Shown piece by piece: positions 37,317 through 48,668 of a stretch of 64,000 nucleotides of DNA (positions within the stretch are counted from its first letter, which is position 1; each line of letters begins with the position of its first letter). Source of the stretch: Lucifuga dentata (lineage: Eukaryota > Chordata > Actinopteri > Ophidiiformes > Bythitidae); NCBI GenBank assembly GCA_014773175.1, contig VXCM01000219.1, positions 1-64,000 on the forward strand, written 5' to 3'. A model generated the notes under the pieces. The model made no database searches, had not been told where the DNA came from, and saw only the letters and a program-made list of their open reading frames with translations. The translations under genes were made by a program, and so were the position numbers.

Positions 37317-37333
37317 ATAGAAGCAAACACAAA

Positions 37334-38399
37334 TATACACACTACACACACACAAAACCCACACTGACAGACACAAACACATACACACACTTGCACAAAG
37401 CCCACCAAGACACACTGTGACCACTGTCCACTGGCACGCACATGCACAGATCTGTCATTGTGACAAGCAACATGGCTGTAGGTATCTCTACAGCAGCTCT
37501 TAAGACCCTTCACTGAAATGGTTTATTGCTTTGAAAAGAGGTTCATGTTACAGCAAGCACAGTAATTTCCTGTCTGATCACTGTTACCAGGTAAAGTAGT
37601 GCAGGACTGACAAAGCACGTACTTGCCTACACGGTGATATTGCCAGGTAGACTCTCTCCCCTCCCTTTTCTCTCGTGCTCACTTGTTTCTCTCCTGCACA
37701 CAGACATGCACACACAGCGCCGCTCTGTGCTGCTCAGGTTGATCGAAGACTTAATCTTAGTCTTGCAATACAAGACTAAAAATATTTCAACTTAAATTTT
37801 CAACTTTATCATCTCAAAGAGGAGCAATTAATTGTGCAGCAGAGGTTCTCAGTGCACATTAAAACTCAGACTTTACTCGGATCAATTTAATTCAAACTAT
37901 GTGTAAACATCATATTCAGATCAGATGCAATTGGCATGAATTAACGTTGGATCTCCTGCAAGTAAAAGACTTAGATGATGTGATTGTAAAACAATTTACA
38001 CAAGCATGTAAAGCCACCTGGCTTATAATTGGCAGAAGCTGTTTCCTTACCTTGTGTGTTTACCCTCATAAGACATTTAAACAATGAGTCACATATATTC
38101 AGTAAATGATAGAATCTTTTAATTCCTTCAGTGTGTACATTTTACTCCTCATTTTGCCTTAATTGCATAACAAATAAAAATCAGAGTGTGCATATAAACA
38201 TACTGACTGCATGAATAAAACCAACTTAAACAGTGATTCAAGACAGCAAAGAAAGAAAGAAAGAAAGAAGAAAATTAATGATTTTGTATTAAAATTCTTA
38301 TTTTAAAAAAAAATCAATATAAGCAATCAACCCACAACCATGAATTTTCTATGATGCTGTTCAGCTGTAGACCATTTTTTACTGATCTTAAAACACTTA
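37334..38399. other. Non-coding stretch
   Basis: It contains scattered CA-rich sequence (37322-37400) and an (AAAG)n repeat (about 38247-38270). An AG|GTAAAG junction at 37591 has only a modest upstream pyrimidine tract, so I do not call a splice site. Confidence 0.45.
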
Positions 38400-39164
38400 G
38401 GCCCAGATTCATAAACCATATTGCATGATTTACTGCATCGCTATGTGAAAATATCATGGGCGCAAGCATGTTCCCTCATTCATAAATGCCTGTTACCGAC
38501 ATAATTTAGCAGTTTACCTTGAAAGAGGCATTACTGTGATATTTCCTTATTTGCATGTTGCGGTAGCTATTCATAAAACAAACCCACACGCAAAAATTAA
38601 GACCTGCTTCAGTCCAGTGGTAAATTTCAGCGGTATGAAATATGGCGACGTTTCAAACTTTATTTGCCTGACGTGTGTTAGTGATCAATAACTTTGATGG
38701 ATAAACTCATTCAGCTGATCAGTCAGTTTTTAAATGGTGAGTTTTGATCTGATTTGACACGTTCAGACGCTCTGTTCAATCACCTCACCTGCTACGCTGC
38801 GCACATCTGAGTNCGCCCCCCGCAGCGTGATTGCACTAAAGGGGTTTAAATACACATTTAAGTATTATTTTAATGTCAGTCTTTTAAAACAAGGATCTCT
38901 AAAACAGAATGTATGTTTCCTTTGCTGATTTATCACTTTAAAACCAGATGAATCTGGACAAATGCTGGCTGATAAATATGCAGCAGCTCATTAACACGCT
39001 GACCTTCATTGACTTTTACCTGTCACACCCCACGGCAACGTGGCCTTCATATGACAGCGTTGCACTGATTATCGTAGGAGAAGTTTTATGAATGAGTCTC
39101 AATTATCACAGCGCACATTAAGGCAACGGTACACTCCTTATTGCCGTTTTTTATGAATCTGGGC
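38400..39164. mobile_element. Harbinger-like MITE
   Basis: Termini GGCCCAGATTCATAAA (38400) and TTTATGAATCTGGGCC (39164) are perfect inverse copies of 16 bp. The flanking trinucleotides are TTA and TGA. They would be a TWA-type PIF/Harbinger target duplication with one change. No transposase is visible. N38813 lies inside, so the centre may be incomplete. A degenerate relative lies at about 45991-46270. Confidence 0.7.
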
Positions 39165-39264
39165 CTGAGAGACTTGTGCGCTGGTTCGTTAGCCGTGCAT
39201 CATTTCTTCTTCACCAGGCCCCTTGTTACTGCAGCCATCTGCTGGCTTTGTGACTATCTAAAGT

Positions 39265-39345
39265 ACAAGCTACATCAGTGTTTCCCAAACTTCTATCTGT
39301 TGCGGCACACTTTTTTTTTTTTTTTTTTNTTTTTTTTTTTTTTTT
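39265..39345. repeat. Possible transposon terminus plus poly-T with gap
   Basis: CATCAGTGTTTCCCAAACTT followed by TGCGGCACAC resembles the CAGTGTTTCCCAAAC ends of hAT-family elements. It runs into a poly-T tract broken by N39329, so the element body cannot be followed. Confidence 0.35.
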
Positions 39346-41389
39346 GTTTTGGTAGTGAAAAAAAAATCCAAAGACACAGCAGTATCATACTGCTACCAAA
39401 CCACTGTAAAATCTCAAACCCATACGTTCATATGGCATTCAAATACAGCATCTGACAGGCACGAATGAAACTGATAAAAATGACTGGCTTCAAGAATTTT
39501 CTCCATTCAAAGCAGCTCTGAAGGCTCTGCACTGCATTTTCTGCAAGTCACAGCAGATAGATCATTTTCTCTCTTCTGCTACAGCTGAGCTAAATGGTGA
39601 ACTTACGTGCATATCATGGGCTCTTTTTGGGGAGCCTTTGCCTGGAAGTTTTTTATCCTGTGCCCTTGGCTACTCTCTTACAGCAAAATTACAGCACTAT
39701 TACAGCATACTACTACATTATTATTCTGCTTGATTGATCACATTCTGCTGCTAGGTTTTCTTTTATCCTGACTTTCAGTGCTCCTGTTGCTGAATTCTTC
39801 TAACTCAAGATGCCTTGACAAGATTGCTGGCTGTACTTGACAAAACAGACTTATTGGCAACATAAAAGACAAAACAGGGCATCTTCAAGTGCAAAAAACA
39901 AAGACTGACCAGCAACATGACACGTCATATGAGGCATGTTGTGACGTTGGTTGTGCTCAACCAACATACCAAGACGCTGCTCATCAACAGGTCCAAACAC
40001 AACGTGCCCAAACATCCAGTCTCTCCAGCTACGGCTCACCAGGACATACACTTTTATCTCTATTTTTCTATTTCCACAGTAAGTTTCTTCTTTTTCACTG
40101 TGACAAATACAAGACCAAAGAAGAAGGCTGTGCTGTTGCCTGACAACAGAAGAATAGAAGGTACAGTAGCCTGGATGTGAAATGCCAGAGAGGAGGTGTA
40201 AAAATGCTGGGGTTTTTTTTCCTGGAGCGTCAGCCAGCATCAACACGAGAAAATAGCACAGTTGCATATTCTGTTGCAGGCCAACATGTCCACCTCCACT
40301 TGTGTGTATCTGGACATTGCCATCGCTATAATAGAGGATATTTTTACTGCATTATCAACTCTAAATGAAACTACCCACTGGACTGTTGAAGATGTGTTGT
40401 TACTTAACCAACATTCTTAGCTACACTGTGGCTATGTATTTGGAATGGTTTGCTTTCACTATATCTGTGCACTCTACACTGCATAGTGAGTAAAACTGAG
40501 CAAAACATCTGTCTTTGTTCGTATTTGAATACTGCTTGCATTGAATAGTGGAAAATACTGGAATGTTGTGTTGGAATGTTGCACAGAAATCTTGTGGTAT
40601 TTTTCAGCCACATGCAGGATCACAACACAGTTCAGTTCTGTTGTGTTCCAGTTTCTATTTTGTCTGCTTTCTTTGACCACATTTTAGATTTGATATGTGC
40701 CAGTCAGCATAACCACAGATTTTCAGTGTTCTCTTTTTAGTGGTGCAAGGTCTGATTTCACTCAATTTATACTCAAGTAGATGATGAGAATCAAACAGGA
40801 AGTCTATATGGGTGGGTATCCATATCCATTTCATGTCTCCTCTTCTTTCAGGGACGCTACACTCTCCAGCAATTCAATTTGTTGTGTTTCTGTCAATGCA
40901 ATGTTTCTGGTTCTTACTGCTGCACTGTTGTCATTTGACTAAAGTTGGCATTTCTACCCCCATGATTTTTGTAGGTATCGCATCTTGCAAATATGTAGTG
41001 GTATTTCAGAAGCATGTGCACAGCCAAGGCTTCAAACAAATGCAGGAGATGCATAGCAGCATCATCATATCATATGTTACCGTCAAGTATAATCCTGACC
41101 TTCGAGGTCAGATGTGTTAGTTTTCTATTGATTAACACAATTTTACATGTAAGAATTTGCTTCATCTTTGCAAGCAAATCGGATTGCGACAATCGCTTTG
41201 AAATGCAACGAATCTGTCATAAATGCACCGCCATACATCCTGATCTCGCCCTAAGAGACATCTTGAATGGAAATCAACATGAGAGGCTTCAAAAAGGACC
41301 ATGAAGTGGGTTTGTCTCTTCTCTTCATCTGGTCCAGAGTTGTTAAGTCACATATATCGCCACCCTCTGCATCTAGCCCAGTGCTTTTT
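39346..41389. other. Non-coding stretch, possibly the 5' part of the L2 relic
   Basis: The frames at 39851-40267 and 40812-41304 show no domain I can name. Frames around 41014-41290 include a few Cys/His residues that might be ORF1 remnants of the LINE that follows, but I cannot fix its 5' end. Confidence 0.35.
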
Positions 41390-42935
41390 AGGTCCTTTTG
41401 TGTCTAAAGCCTGTTGTTCCTCCTGCTACACCTCCCACTGCTACTCCTGTCTATTTTCAGCTGGCTATGCTCGTCTCCATCTTGACTGACTCCACCATGC
41501 CTACCCTTAATGCTCCTTCAGTGTCTTGCCCCACGACTCTTGACTCTGTTGGAAATGTTTTGCATCCTCAGTGCTGCAGCACACTGTGGAAGCATTATTC
41601 TGCCCGGGTACCAGCGTGTCCTTATTTGCCGATTTGTTAACCCCTTGCTGTCTGAGTATTCTCTCATGCAAAATTGTTATTTTACATGTTGGTTCAAATT
41701 ACATTAACCTGCGACATTCTCAAAACCTAAATAATGACTTTAAAGACTGCTTTAACACCCTCCTGGATTCAAACAAATGCTGCATTATCTCTGTCCCGCT
41801 GTCCTCCCCAGGTCTCTGAGATTTTACATTTGTCTCTGACAGCTACATTTTGGCTGACAAGTTACTGTAATGCTCTGGGAAAATCCTCAGGCAGACAATT
41901 TCCCAGCTTGTTTTGGACAGTGGACAGACCTCACCTGTTTGGGCAAGATAAAATTCACTAAAATAGGCTGAGTCTCATTTTTCAATGTTTAATATGGCCC
42001 TCACTCTAAAGTCCTGTGAGTCATCCATTCTGGCCTCTGCCGATTGCCCCGCTGCCCGATATGTGGCGAGTCTGCACCAATACTATCATAGTAATTCAGT
42101 AGCAATAAATTTTAAACCTTCTCATAACTCAATGGACACGCTGCAGGAACCAACACAAACCAGCTGTGGGCCAGACTTCACAGTTCAACACAACTCATGA
42201 CAAATCATCAGCTATACCTTTTCTTGATGAGACACTGTTTCTTTTGAATGTGAGCTCATTCCCCAAAAATAATTTTAATTTATCTATTGCAAGTACATAT
42301 TGAATTTTTTTTTGTCTCCAACGGAAACTGATTCTGTTGGTCTGCTAGCAGCTGATTTAACTCACATAACTATGCTTTTGCTGCAGAAAGTAAAGGGCAT
42401 GGTAGTGGACTGGCTGCCAAATCATTTAGCTGCAACCTCTTTGCAGTATTCATCGTCAGAATTTGTTGCCCTGTTCCTTATCATTCACCATCCATCCAAC
42501 GTATGCATTTTTTTAATTCTGTCTTCTCTGAAACTTTTATCCTTTGTTTTTATTGATTCATGACAAAATACTTCACAGGTAATTTTGATGTTCACGCTGA
42601 TGATTCTTCAAAGAGTTTTTTCAACAATTTTTATTTAGTTTTATGTTTATATTTGAGCTCAACAAACTAGCATTTTGGATTATGGCGGAGTCAGTACTAT
42701 CTTTTAAAAACTTCTCTAGGATGATTTTTACCATATAGTCTGTATACCATATAGACTTGAATGTTCCTTAATTTACTTTTTGCACTAATTTGTTATCCCA
42801 ATGTCTGGATTGATAGTATTTTGTTGATCTGTTTTATATGGTTAGCTCACTTACTTACTTCTGAATCATGCTGTAACTTTATTTTGAAACGTGCCATAGA
42901 AATAAAGATTATATTATTCGTAATATTATTCAAGC
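41390..42935 (+). pseudogene. L2-type LINE relic: ORF1 esterase-like and endonuclease remnants
   Basis: The translation, shifting between frames, follows an L2-type fish LINE. First comes a proline-rich segment. Next is an SGNH-esterase-like ORF1 core (KIVILHVGSNYINLRHSQ), in which the usual Asp of the GxND block is Tyr. A DGxH-type tail follows (FGQDKIH). An endonuclease segment comes next (TSLQYSSSEFVALFLIIHHP, then the NFDVH block near 42580). The reverse transcriptase is missing, and the copy jumps to a 3' end (GTAACTTTATTTTGAAACGT ... AAATAAAGATTATATTATT) with a decayed ATT-rich tail near 42935. Frameshifts, stops and the large deletion make it dead. The 5' boundary is uncertain. Confidence 0.7.
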
Positions 42936-43040
42936 AACTTGCGTCTGTTGGTTTTCATAATGTGGGATCTGAAAACAGAAACCAGCGTTAAAATCTGACA
43001 TTTTGTGACTAAAGGATGATTGGTATCAGCTAGAATTTCT

Positions 43041-43071
43041 GTCTCTCTCTCTCTCTCTCACACACACACAC
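43041..43071. repeat. (CT)n(CA)n microsatellite
   Basis: A compound dinucleotide repeat. The DNA between it and the MITE at 43802 is single-copy-looking, with no gene. Confidence 0.9.
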
Positions 43072-43801
43072 CTTTGTTTGTTGGACTCCAATAACCTTGA
43101 TAGTCAAGTTAACGTTTCAGAGCTTTTTTTCGAGAAATAACAGCCAGGTTGCTACAACAGCAGATCAAAGAGAGTGTAAATGACACTCCAACATATTCTT
43201 TATAGAAAAGAGACATATAATTGGCCTGTAAACCTGGTATTCCACCAATTTTCTAAGACAGAAATTGTCCCCAGTTATTTATCATTGGCCACTATTTTCA
43301 CCGCTTGGTCCTGAATAACAGAGGCAAGTGAAACTAACATTCTAAATCTGAGGATGTCAACTTATATATTGGCAGCTCAATCATCTGAGTCAACTATTTG
43401 CCAGAGTGGTGAGAAGACACATCTTTGGAAAGAGCCAATTGATTATGACCTTTCCTCTGAGAGGCAGTTATTAAGTCTCACTCTGATCTGTTAGAGAAAG
43501 TCAAACATCCTTCCTACCAGGTTCAGATCAATAGATTGTCGAGGCTCTGTCTTAATGAGTTTCAAGAGAGGTAAGAGCTGCTTGTTTAGAGTCATTCAGG
43601 ACTTTTGGATGGCAAGTATAACTGTGGTTACTTTCAAATTATAAGCATTCTCTGATGACTAAGAGACTTATAAAATGCAATAATGAAAAACAGGTTAGCT
43701 ACTCTGCAAAACAACTGAGCAGTTTGCCTACATTATCAGAGCAAGTGGTTGAAAAGATCTACTTCACTGTCTCAAAGTTTTCTTGGGCTAATGTGTTACC
43801 A

Positions 43802-44398
43802 TTAAAGAACAATACAAGTGATTTTGCATGTTTAAACAGGTAAATAATACCCATATACACGCTACACAAACAACCATTTTCCAAAACATAAAACCATATA
43901 CTGTATATATATATATACATATATTCCCCCCNCCCCCCAAATCTCTAATCTTTCAAAATCAAATCTTCAGGTGATACACCCATCTTAAAATTCAATGATT
44001 TGTCTGCTGACATGTTGAATGTAGATGGTTGTTTGTAATTTCATCTTCTCCTGGGACTATATTCCCAGGCAGAGACATACATTTTCTTCCAAGAGGTTCT
44101 GTGTTTGGACCAGTTAAATAAAGTTACTGCAACAAAAAAATAAATAAATAAATAAATAAAAAATAGAGACATCACATTCATTGTGATGGATTACTTATCG
44201 CAAGCATGTTTTAAGTCTCTACAAGTTGATTTTAATGTCATCCTGGAATGAACTGAAACTCATGGCAGCCAGGAAGGTAGGAAAAACTACACAAAAATTT
44301 ATGCTCCAGCAATACAGAAAATGGTTTTCAGCAATATAACATGTATGTGGTTTGTATGTATGGCTGAAACATCCAAAACCACCAGTATGATCCTTTAC
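43802..44398 (-). mobile_element. TTAA MITE, copy J
   Basis: The left TTAA is followed by AGAACAATACAAGTGATTTT. The right end reads CCACCAGTATGATCCTTTAC, where the final TTAA has changed to TTAC. A (TA)n run and C-tract around N43932 and a (TAAA)n run near 44140 are private to this copy. Confidence 0.8.
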
Positions 44399-45266
44399 AC
44401 CATATCATAGACACATAAAGGAAAGGACCTAAGATTGGATTTAATAGGGCTATTTTGTTTTGGTTTTTTTTAAGATTTTTTTTCTCATAAAAGTCATTAA
44501 CAGTGAGATAAAAGCTATTCAGCTGATTTCCTAAAGATTCATCTTAGGAGCTGTTTTGAATTACATTTTGTCTCGCATTGTCTAAGTTAACAAAAGCTTT
44601 CATAGCAGCCCAGATAAGTCAGTCATTTTCACTTTGCTCCTTTTAGCTCTGTTTGGCTTTCTGTTCTCATGTGTCTACTCTTTTTGAAGGCTCATTCACT
44701 TTGGAACATTTCCCTTACTGTTATGGTTCTCTTCAACTCTATTCTCAGGAGTAAATCTGCACAATAAGAAGCCCAAACATTCACTACATCAATACTGCTG
44801 CTAGATTCTGTGAATATGCCACAGATTTTCTAGTTTAAACAATTCTGTACAACCAAAATGTAGTTATCAGTCCAGATCCAGTCACCTATCTGTTTAAGTT
44901 GTGACTTTGTCCCTCTGAAGTCCTGTGTAATGCCCTTATTTCACTTATTTCCAGGGCATTACACTGGAAATAAGTGAATAGAGTTGTGATCCAATGAACC
45001 TAAAGATGGACAGTTTTATATGTCCACTTGACTGGTCCATAGCACAAGTCTAAGGTCTTATTACGTCTGGTTGGGCAGTTGATGTACTGATGAAAATCCT
45101 TTACAAGAAAAACCTATAAAGAGGTAAGTAGAGCTTTGGGATGTGAGCGCTAACTGTGTCACCTGTTCCTTTGCTTTTGGCTGAATATGCCACACTAACC
45201 CAATTTTTGGGATTTTCCTTTAGGAAATATTAGTGGCAAGAGACATAAGCAGCAGCTCAACATCTT
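44399..45266. other. Non-coding stretch
   Basis: It contains the nested inverted repeats at 44925-44978. Nothing else is recognised. Confidence 0.45.
44925..44978. repeat. Two interlocking inverted repeats
   Basis: TTCACTTATTTCCAG (44940-44954) pairs perfectly with CTGGAAATAAGTGAA (44964-44978). In addition GTGTAATGCCC (44925-44935) pairs with GGGCATTACAC (44954-44964), which forms the loop of the first stem. Such overlapping quasi-palindromes are a known outcome of replication template switching. Confidence 0.75.
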
Positions 45267-45375
45267 AGTGGTTCTCAATCCTGGTCCTCGTGGCCCCTCC
45301 CTGCTCTATCCATACTCGACTGACTGAATCAGGTGTGTTCAACCAATCAAGAGGAGACACCAGTTCTTTGAGCTA
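45267..45375. repeat. Fragment of a common fish interspersed repeat
   Basis: AGTGGTTCTCAATCCTGGTC followed by CTCGTGGCCCC, and then GAATCAGGTGTGTTCAACCA, match a widely dispersed fish MITE remembered from general knowledge. It lies directly beside the TIR element at 45381. Confidence 0.45.
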
Positions 45376-45380
45376 ATGCT

Positions 45381-45930
45381 GCATTCGACAGACCTCGGAA
45401 GTCAAATTTTTCCCAGTTGGAAGCTCTGACTTCCAACCTCAAACCTTTCCAGCCAAATGTAATCAAAAAAGCATAGCTGAACACCAATAAATACTGTAAA
45501 CATTAATTAAGCTTAGTAATAAATGCTAACTAAAGTAAAGTTAGAATACAGGACTGTTTGGTTGTGTTGTTTTACAATGATATTAATGACTGTTTTGGTT
45601 AAATTTTATGCAGAGAAGTAATATTATAAATTATTTGCACTTATGTATCAATGGCAAACAGTTATCATACCACATAGATTGACCAGAAGCTTGGTGATAT
45701 ATTCTGACCTTTTTCTTTCAATTTCACACAAGACAAAATACTTTATTCATCTTTTAGCTGATCATTTCCATTCACAAAGCTCGCTTCCATGTTGAGTGAC
45801 GTCATACTCAGTAAGTCGGGGTAGATAATTTTGTCCGAGTTTCCCAGCCGGAGCTCCGACTTTAAGTGCCGTTCCAATGCATTTTTCCAAGTAAGACAGA
45901 AAAATCTGAGTTCCAAGGTCTGTCAAACAC
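45381..45930. mobile_element. TIR element (MITE), family unknown
   Basis: The left end (GACAGACCTCGGAAGTCAAA from 45388) and the right end, read inverted (GACAGACCTTGGAACTCAGA), match at most positions. The inner arms also pair: GACTTCCAACC on the left, CCGGAGCTCCGACTTTAAG on the right. I see no transposase. Confidence 0.55.
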
Positions 45931-45990
45931 ATCATAAGACTATAAGATTTAACATGGCAATCAGAGCAAATATCATTACACAACCACACT

Positions 45991-46270
45991 CCTTTCATAG
46001 ACGCCTGTTAGTGGCATCTTTTAGCATTTGCCTTAAAAGAGGCGTAACTATGACATTTCCTTATTTACATGTTGGAGAAGCAATTCATAAAACACCATCA
46101 CACAAACATTAAGACCTGTTTTAGTCCATGGTAAATTTTAGCAGTATAAAATTTGGGTGACATTTTATACCGTAGTTACCTCGTGCCTTCATGATCAATA
46201 AATGTGATGTATAAACCACTCAGTTGATCAGTCAGTGTATTTAAGTGGGGCGTTTTGATTCAATCTCACA
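45991..46270 (+). mobile_element. Relic of the Harbinger-like family at 38400
   Basis: It is colinear with 38485-38770. Shared blocks are GCCTGTTA, AAAAGAGGCGTAACTATGAC (GAAAGAGGCATTACTGTGAT in the other copy), ATTTCCTTATTTACATGTTG and GATCAGTCAGT. Divergence is heavy and the termini are lost. Confidence 0.65.
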
Positions 46271-47869
46271 CACATTCTCGAGGCACTACAAATCAGAAGC
46301 CGATATCTTCTTCACTTATGAACATCTCCCATCTCGATCCTATTCCTTCGTGAAATCATTTGCTGGTATGATCCTGATAGCAGAGTTGAAGTTGTAAGCA
46401 TAATGGAAGTGGAAGGTAAGATCTATAAAGCTTTGAAGTTTGGTGTGTTGTTCCACTTTTGAAATTTACAGCTGTATTGATTCTGATCCCAACAGCAATT
46501 GTCTTGCCAATCCCCGGTTATGTGGAATGCCAACAAAGCTAAAAAAAACAAAAAAACAAGAGTAACCACCTGTTTACACCCCTTAATTATCATCTAAATA
46601 TGCCGCATCATTGCATTCTTTAAAGTAAAAGTACATAAAATAGATTAAAGACTAGAGATTCTTCCTGGTCCTGTATGACAAACACACACATGCACATCCC
46701 TGATTGGCTGTTGGATTGTTGGCAAAATGACAGTGAGGCTCTTTTCTGCTTATTTCTACTGACAAAGGTAAAGTTGGTTTTTGTAACATACTGAACTCTG
46801 GTTAGCCGTGGCGAGAAATGACAACTAATATTTCTCCTCTTTCTGCTCAGCTTTCTCTCCGCCGCAATCACGCGGCGTGTTTCTGAGCGTGTGCGCATGC
46901 CTTTATCTCGTTCCCTCACCTCCATCGTGGACAGCTGCTGCTAAGAGGCAAATACACATGACGCGCACATGCACGTGCACTACTGTCCAGCTTAGCAGAT
47001 GTGCTTGGTCAGTGCAGCAGGCAGGCTCTGTAAAATTACACTTGAGGACATAATCTTGACATTGCACTGTGTTATCTCAAGCTGCCGTGGTGTTGATTCA
47101 GCAACACTAACACAAGACAGGATCTGGGAGGAAATGAAGTGTGATGGGCGTCTGCTATACTCCAGTTTATGTGGGAATTCTACGGCTCACAGTACACAGA
47201 GCAAAACATCCTCTTTGGTATATTATTTGTTTTTTGCCCTTGATTTAGTTTAGCAGGGAAAAAAAAGCAGAGATCATCTAAACTGAAAGACAACAGAAGG
47301 ATTCTTAGATTAGATTTGAAAGCTATGAGACATTTGATTGTAGGATAAAAATGGATAAAAATTTGAAGTTGAAGATTTAAAAGACCTTAAGTGACACTTT
47401 TATGACATTCTCAGGCTTTGCTCCTCCATTTTTCCTGATGCACGTCGGCTCCATTAGCAATCATTTCAGTTATGGCAAATTCCCTGCTCTTGTTCAAGAT
47501 CTCGAAACAAAACCTGGCTCTGTAAAGCACCAGCAGGACTTAATCTCTTGTGAAAACATTTATCTTTGTGGAATCTTGCTTAATCATCTCCATGGTGTTG
47601 TGCAGCTCAGCATCAGAGGAGCTAGGTGGTTTGGATTAGGCCCTCCTGCTGTGTCCAAGTCTTATCACAGCCTCCAGCTACAAGCTGACGGTCTTAGCCA
47701 GAGAATCCATTCAGTGTGAACCCTGAAATTGTAAAGTGATAATATCTGTCTAAGGCTATCAGTAACATTTTACATCAACTCCATAAGATCTTCATCTTAG
47801 AAATCTTTTGTTTTTCAACTACAAAGCTATTTTATTCATTTACAGGGCTAATTATACAAATTTAATGCA
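46271..47869. other. Non-coding stretch with a CpG cluster
   Basis: Around 46855-46990 CpG dinucleotides are dense (CACGCGGCGTG, GTGTGCGCATG, GACGCGCACATGCACGTG). This is unusual here and could be a small unmethylated island. A minus-strand ATG at 46925 with A at -3 and G at +4 opens a basic 101-codon frame I do not recognise. I make no gene call. Confidence 0.35.
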
Positions 47870-48237
47870 GCGTACGATACCGATTATGCACATTTGAGTT
47901 CAATACAATCCACATACATGTGCTTGAGACACATACTCCATCACAGCAAACCAAACGTCATCCTTATTATTTTGTTGAAGTTACTTACTCTAACTGGTGG
48001 ACAAAATGGCTTTCACAGAGAAACTAAAAACAATCATGCCTTCGACATTTGAATGTACATTAGCAGGTGAAACATTGAATGCTAAGGTGGGTGCATCACC
48101 TGAACATTTGATCTTGAATTAGGGGATTTGGCAAAATAACAGAAAAACTAAAATACAGTTTTAGGTTTGGGAAAATGTTTGTCAGTAACGCAACTTGTTG
48201 GGCTTAAACATACAAAATTGCAGGTATTGTCCTTTAA
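47870..48237 (+). mobile_element. TTAA MITE, copy K (internally deleted)
   Basis: A left-end remnant (GATACCGATTATGCACATTT) jumps directly to the TGCTTGAGACACATACTCC block, skipping about 100 bp of the left arm. It then continues normally to GCAGGTATTGTCCTTTAA. It ends only 115 bp before the putative plus-strand start codon at 48352. Confidence 0.75.
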
Positions 48238-48315
48238 GGGGTAATTTGTGAGGCTTTGGTAAAGTTAGTGATCTGTCCTCCATCTCTAGCACCTTATCAC
48301 TTGTCCTCATCAGGG

Positions 48316-48351
48316 TTTATATATAGGCCGCAGCTCATGGGTAGAGAGAAA
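48316..48351 (+). promoter_or_regulatory. Candidate TATA-type core promoter and short leader
   Basis: TTTATATATAGG (48316-48327) lies about 35 bp upstream of the ATG at 48352. The start codon sits in AAAATGGCCGCC, which also fits the YY1 consensus AANATGGCSGCC often seen at vertebrate first exons. TATA spacing predicts a leader of only a few bases, so either initiation uses another start or this is a very short 5' UTR. Confidence 0.35.
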
Positions 48352-48364
48352 ATGGCCGCCGCAG
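48352..48364 (+). CDS. Putative first coding exon of a plus-strand gene (unknown protein)
   Basis: ATG at 48352 has A at -3 and G at +4, a strong context. The frame reads Met-Ala-Ala-Ala plus one base and meets a CAG|GTAGCA donor at 48365, in phase 1. The exon at 51972 starts with the two bases needed to complete that codon (G+AG = Glu), and its acceptor is strong, so the two exons join in frame as MAAAE followed by CGVSNRAVHACQ. If the donor is ignored, the frame continues to 48465, through a peptide beginning MAAAGSKHVTVSCREVND, and then runs into a CA repeat. That makes splicing the more likely reading. The product is not recognised. Codon use and phase support it, but there is no homology evidence. 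Confidence 0.4.
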
Positions 48365-48636
48365 GTAGCAAACATGTCACGGTGTCTTGCAGAGAGGTTA
48401 ATGATGAGCTGACTGTCATTCCTGAGGCGGAGAGGGAGATAGGTCACACACACACATATATTTGACCACACGCACGCACACACAAAAACGGATGTCAGAG
48501 AAGTGAGTGATGCATGTTACCTTGAGCATTTCTGACAAGCCTGAGCAGTCAGGGAAAACAAGACCACGCCGCACGATTACTAACTGACACATGAATATTT
48601 TCAGATGGGCTGGCTGCTGCTAGTTCACAGAAAGGA

Positions 48637-48668
48637 AAAAAAAAAAAAAAANAAAAAAAAAAAAAAAA
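48637..48668. repeat. Poly-A tract around N48652
   Basis: Assembly gap in a homopolymer. Its length is unreliable. Confidence 0.85.

Noticed and set aside
36767..37513. 248-codon minus-strand frame
   Set aside because: It is antisense to the RTE LINE coding tail and a CA-rich flank. Its Leu/Ser-rich composition comes from the opposite strand.
37565..37600. AG|GTAAAG junction as a recursive splice site
   Set aside because: The upstream pyrimidine tract is too weak compared with the site at 16460.
42561..42590. CACAG|GTAATT as a splice junction
   Set aside because: It falls inside the endonuclease remnant of the L2 LINE, where this text is normal coding sequence.
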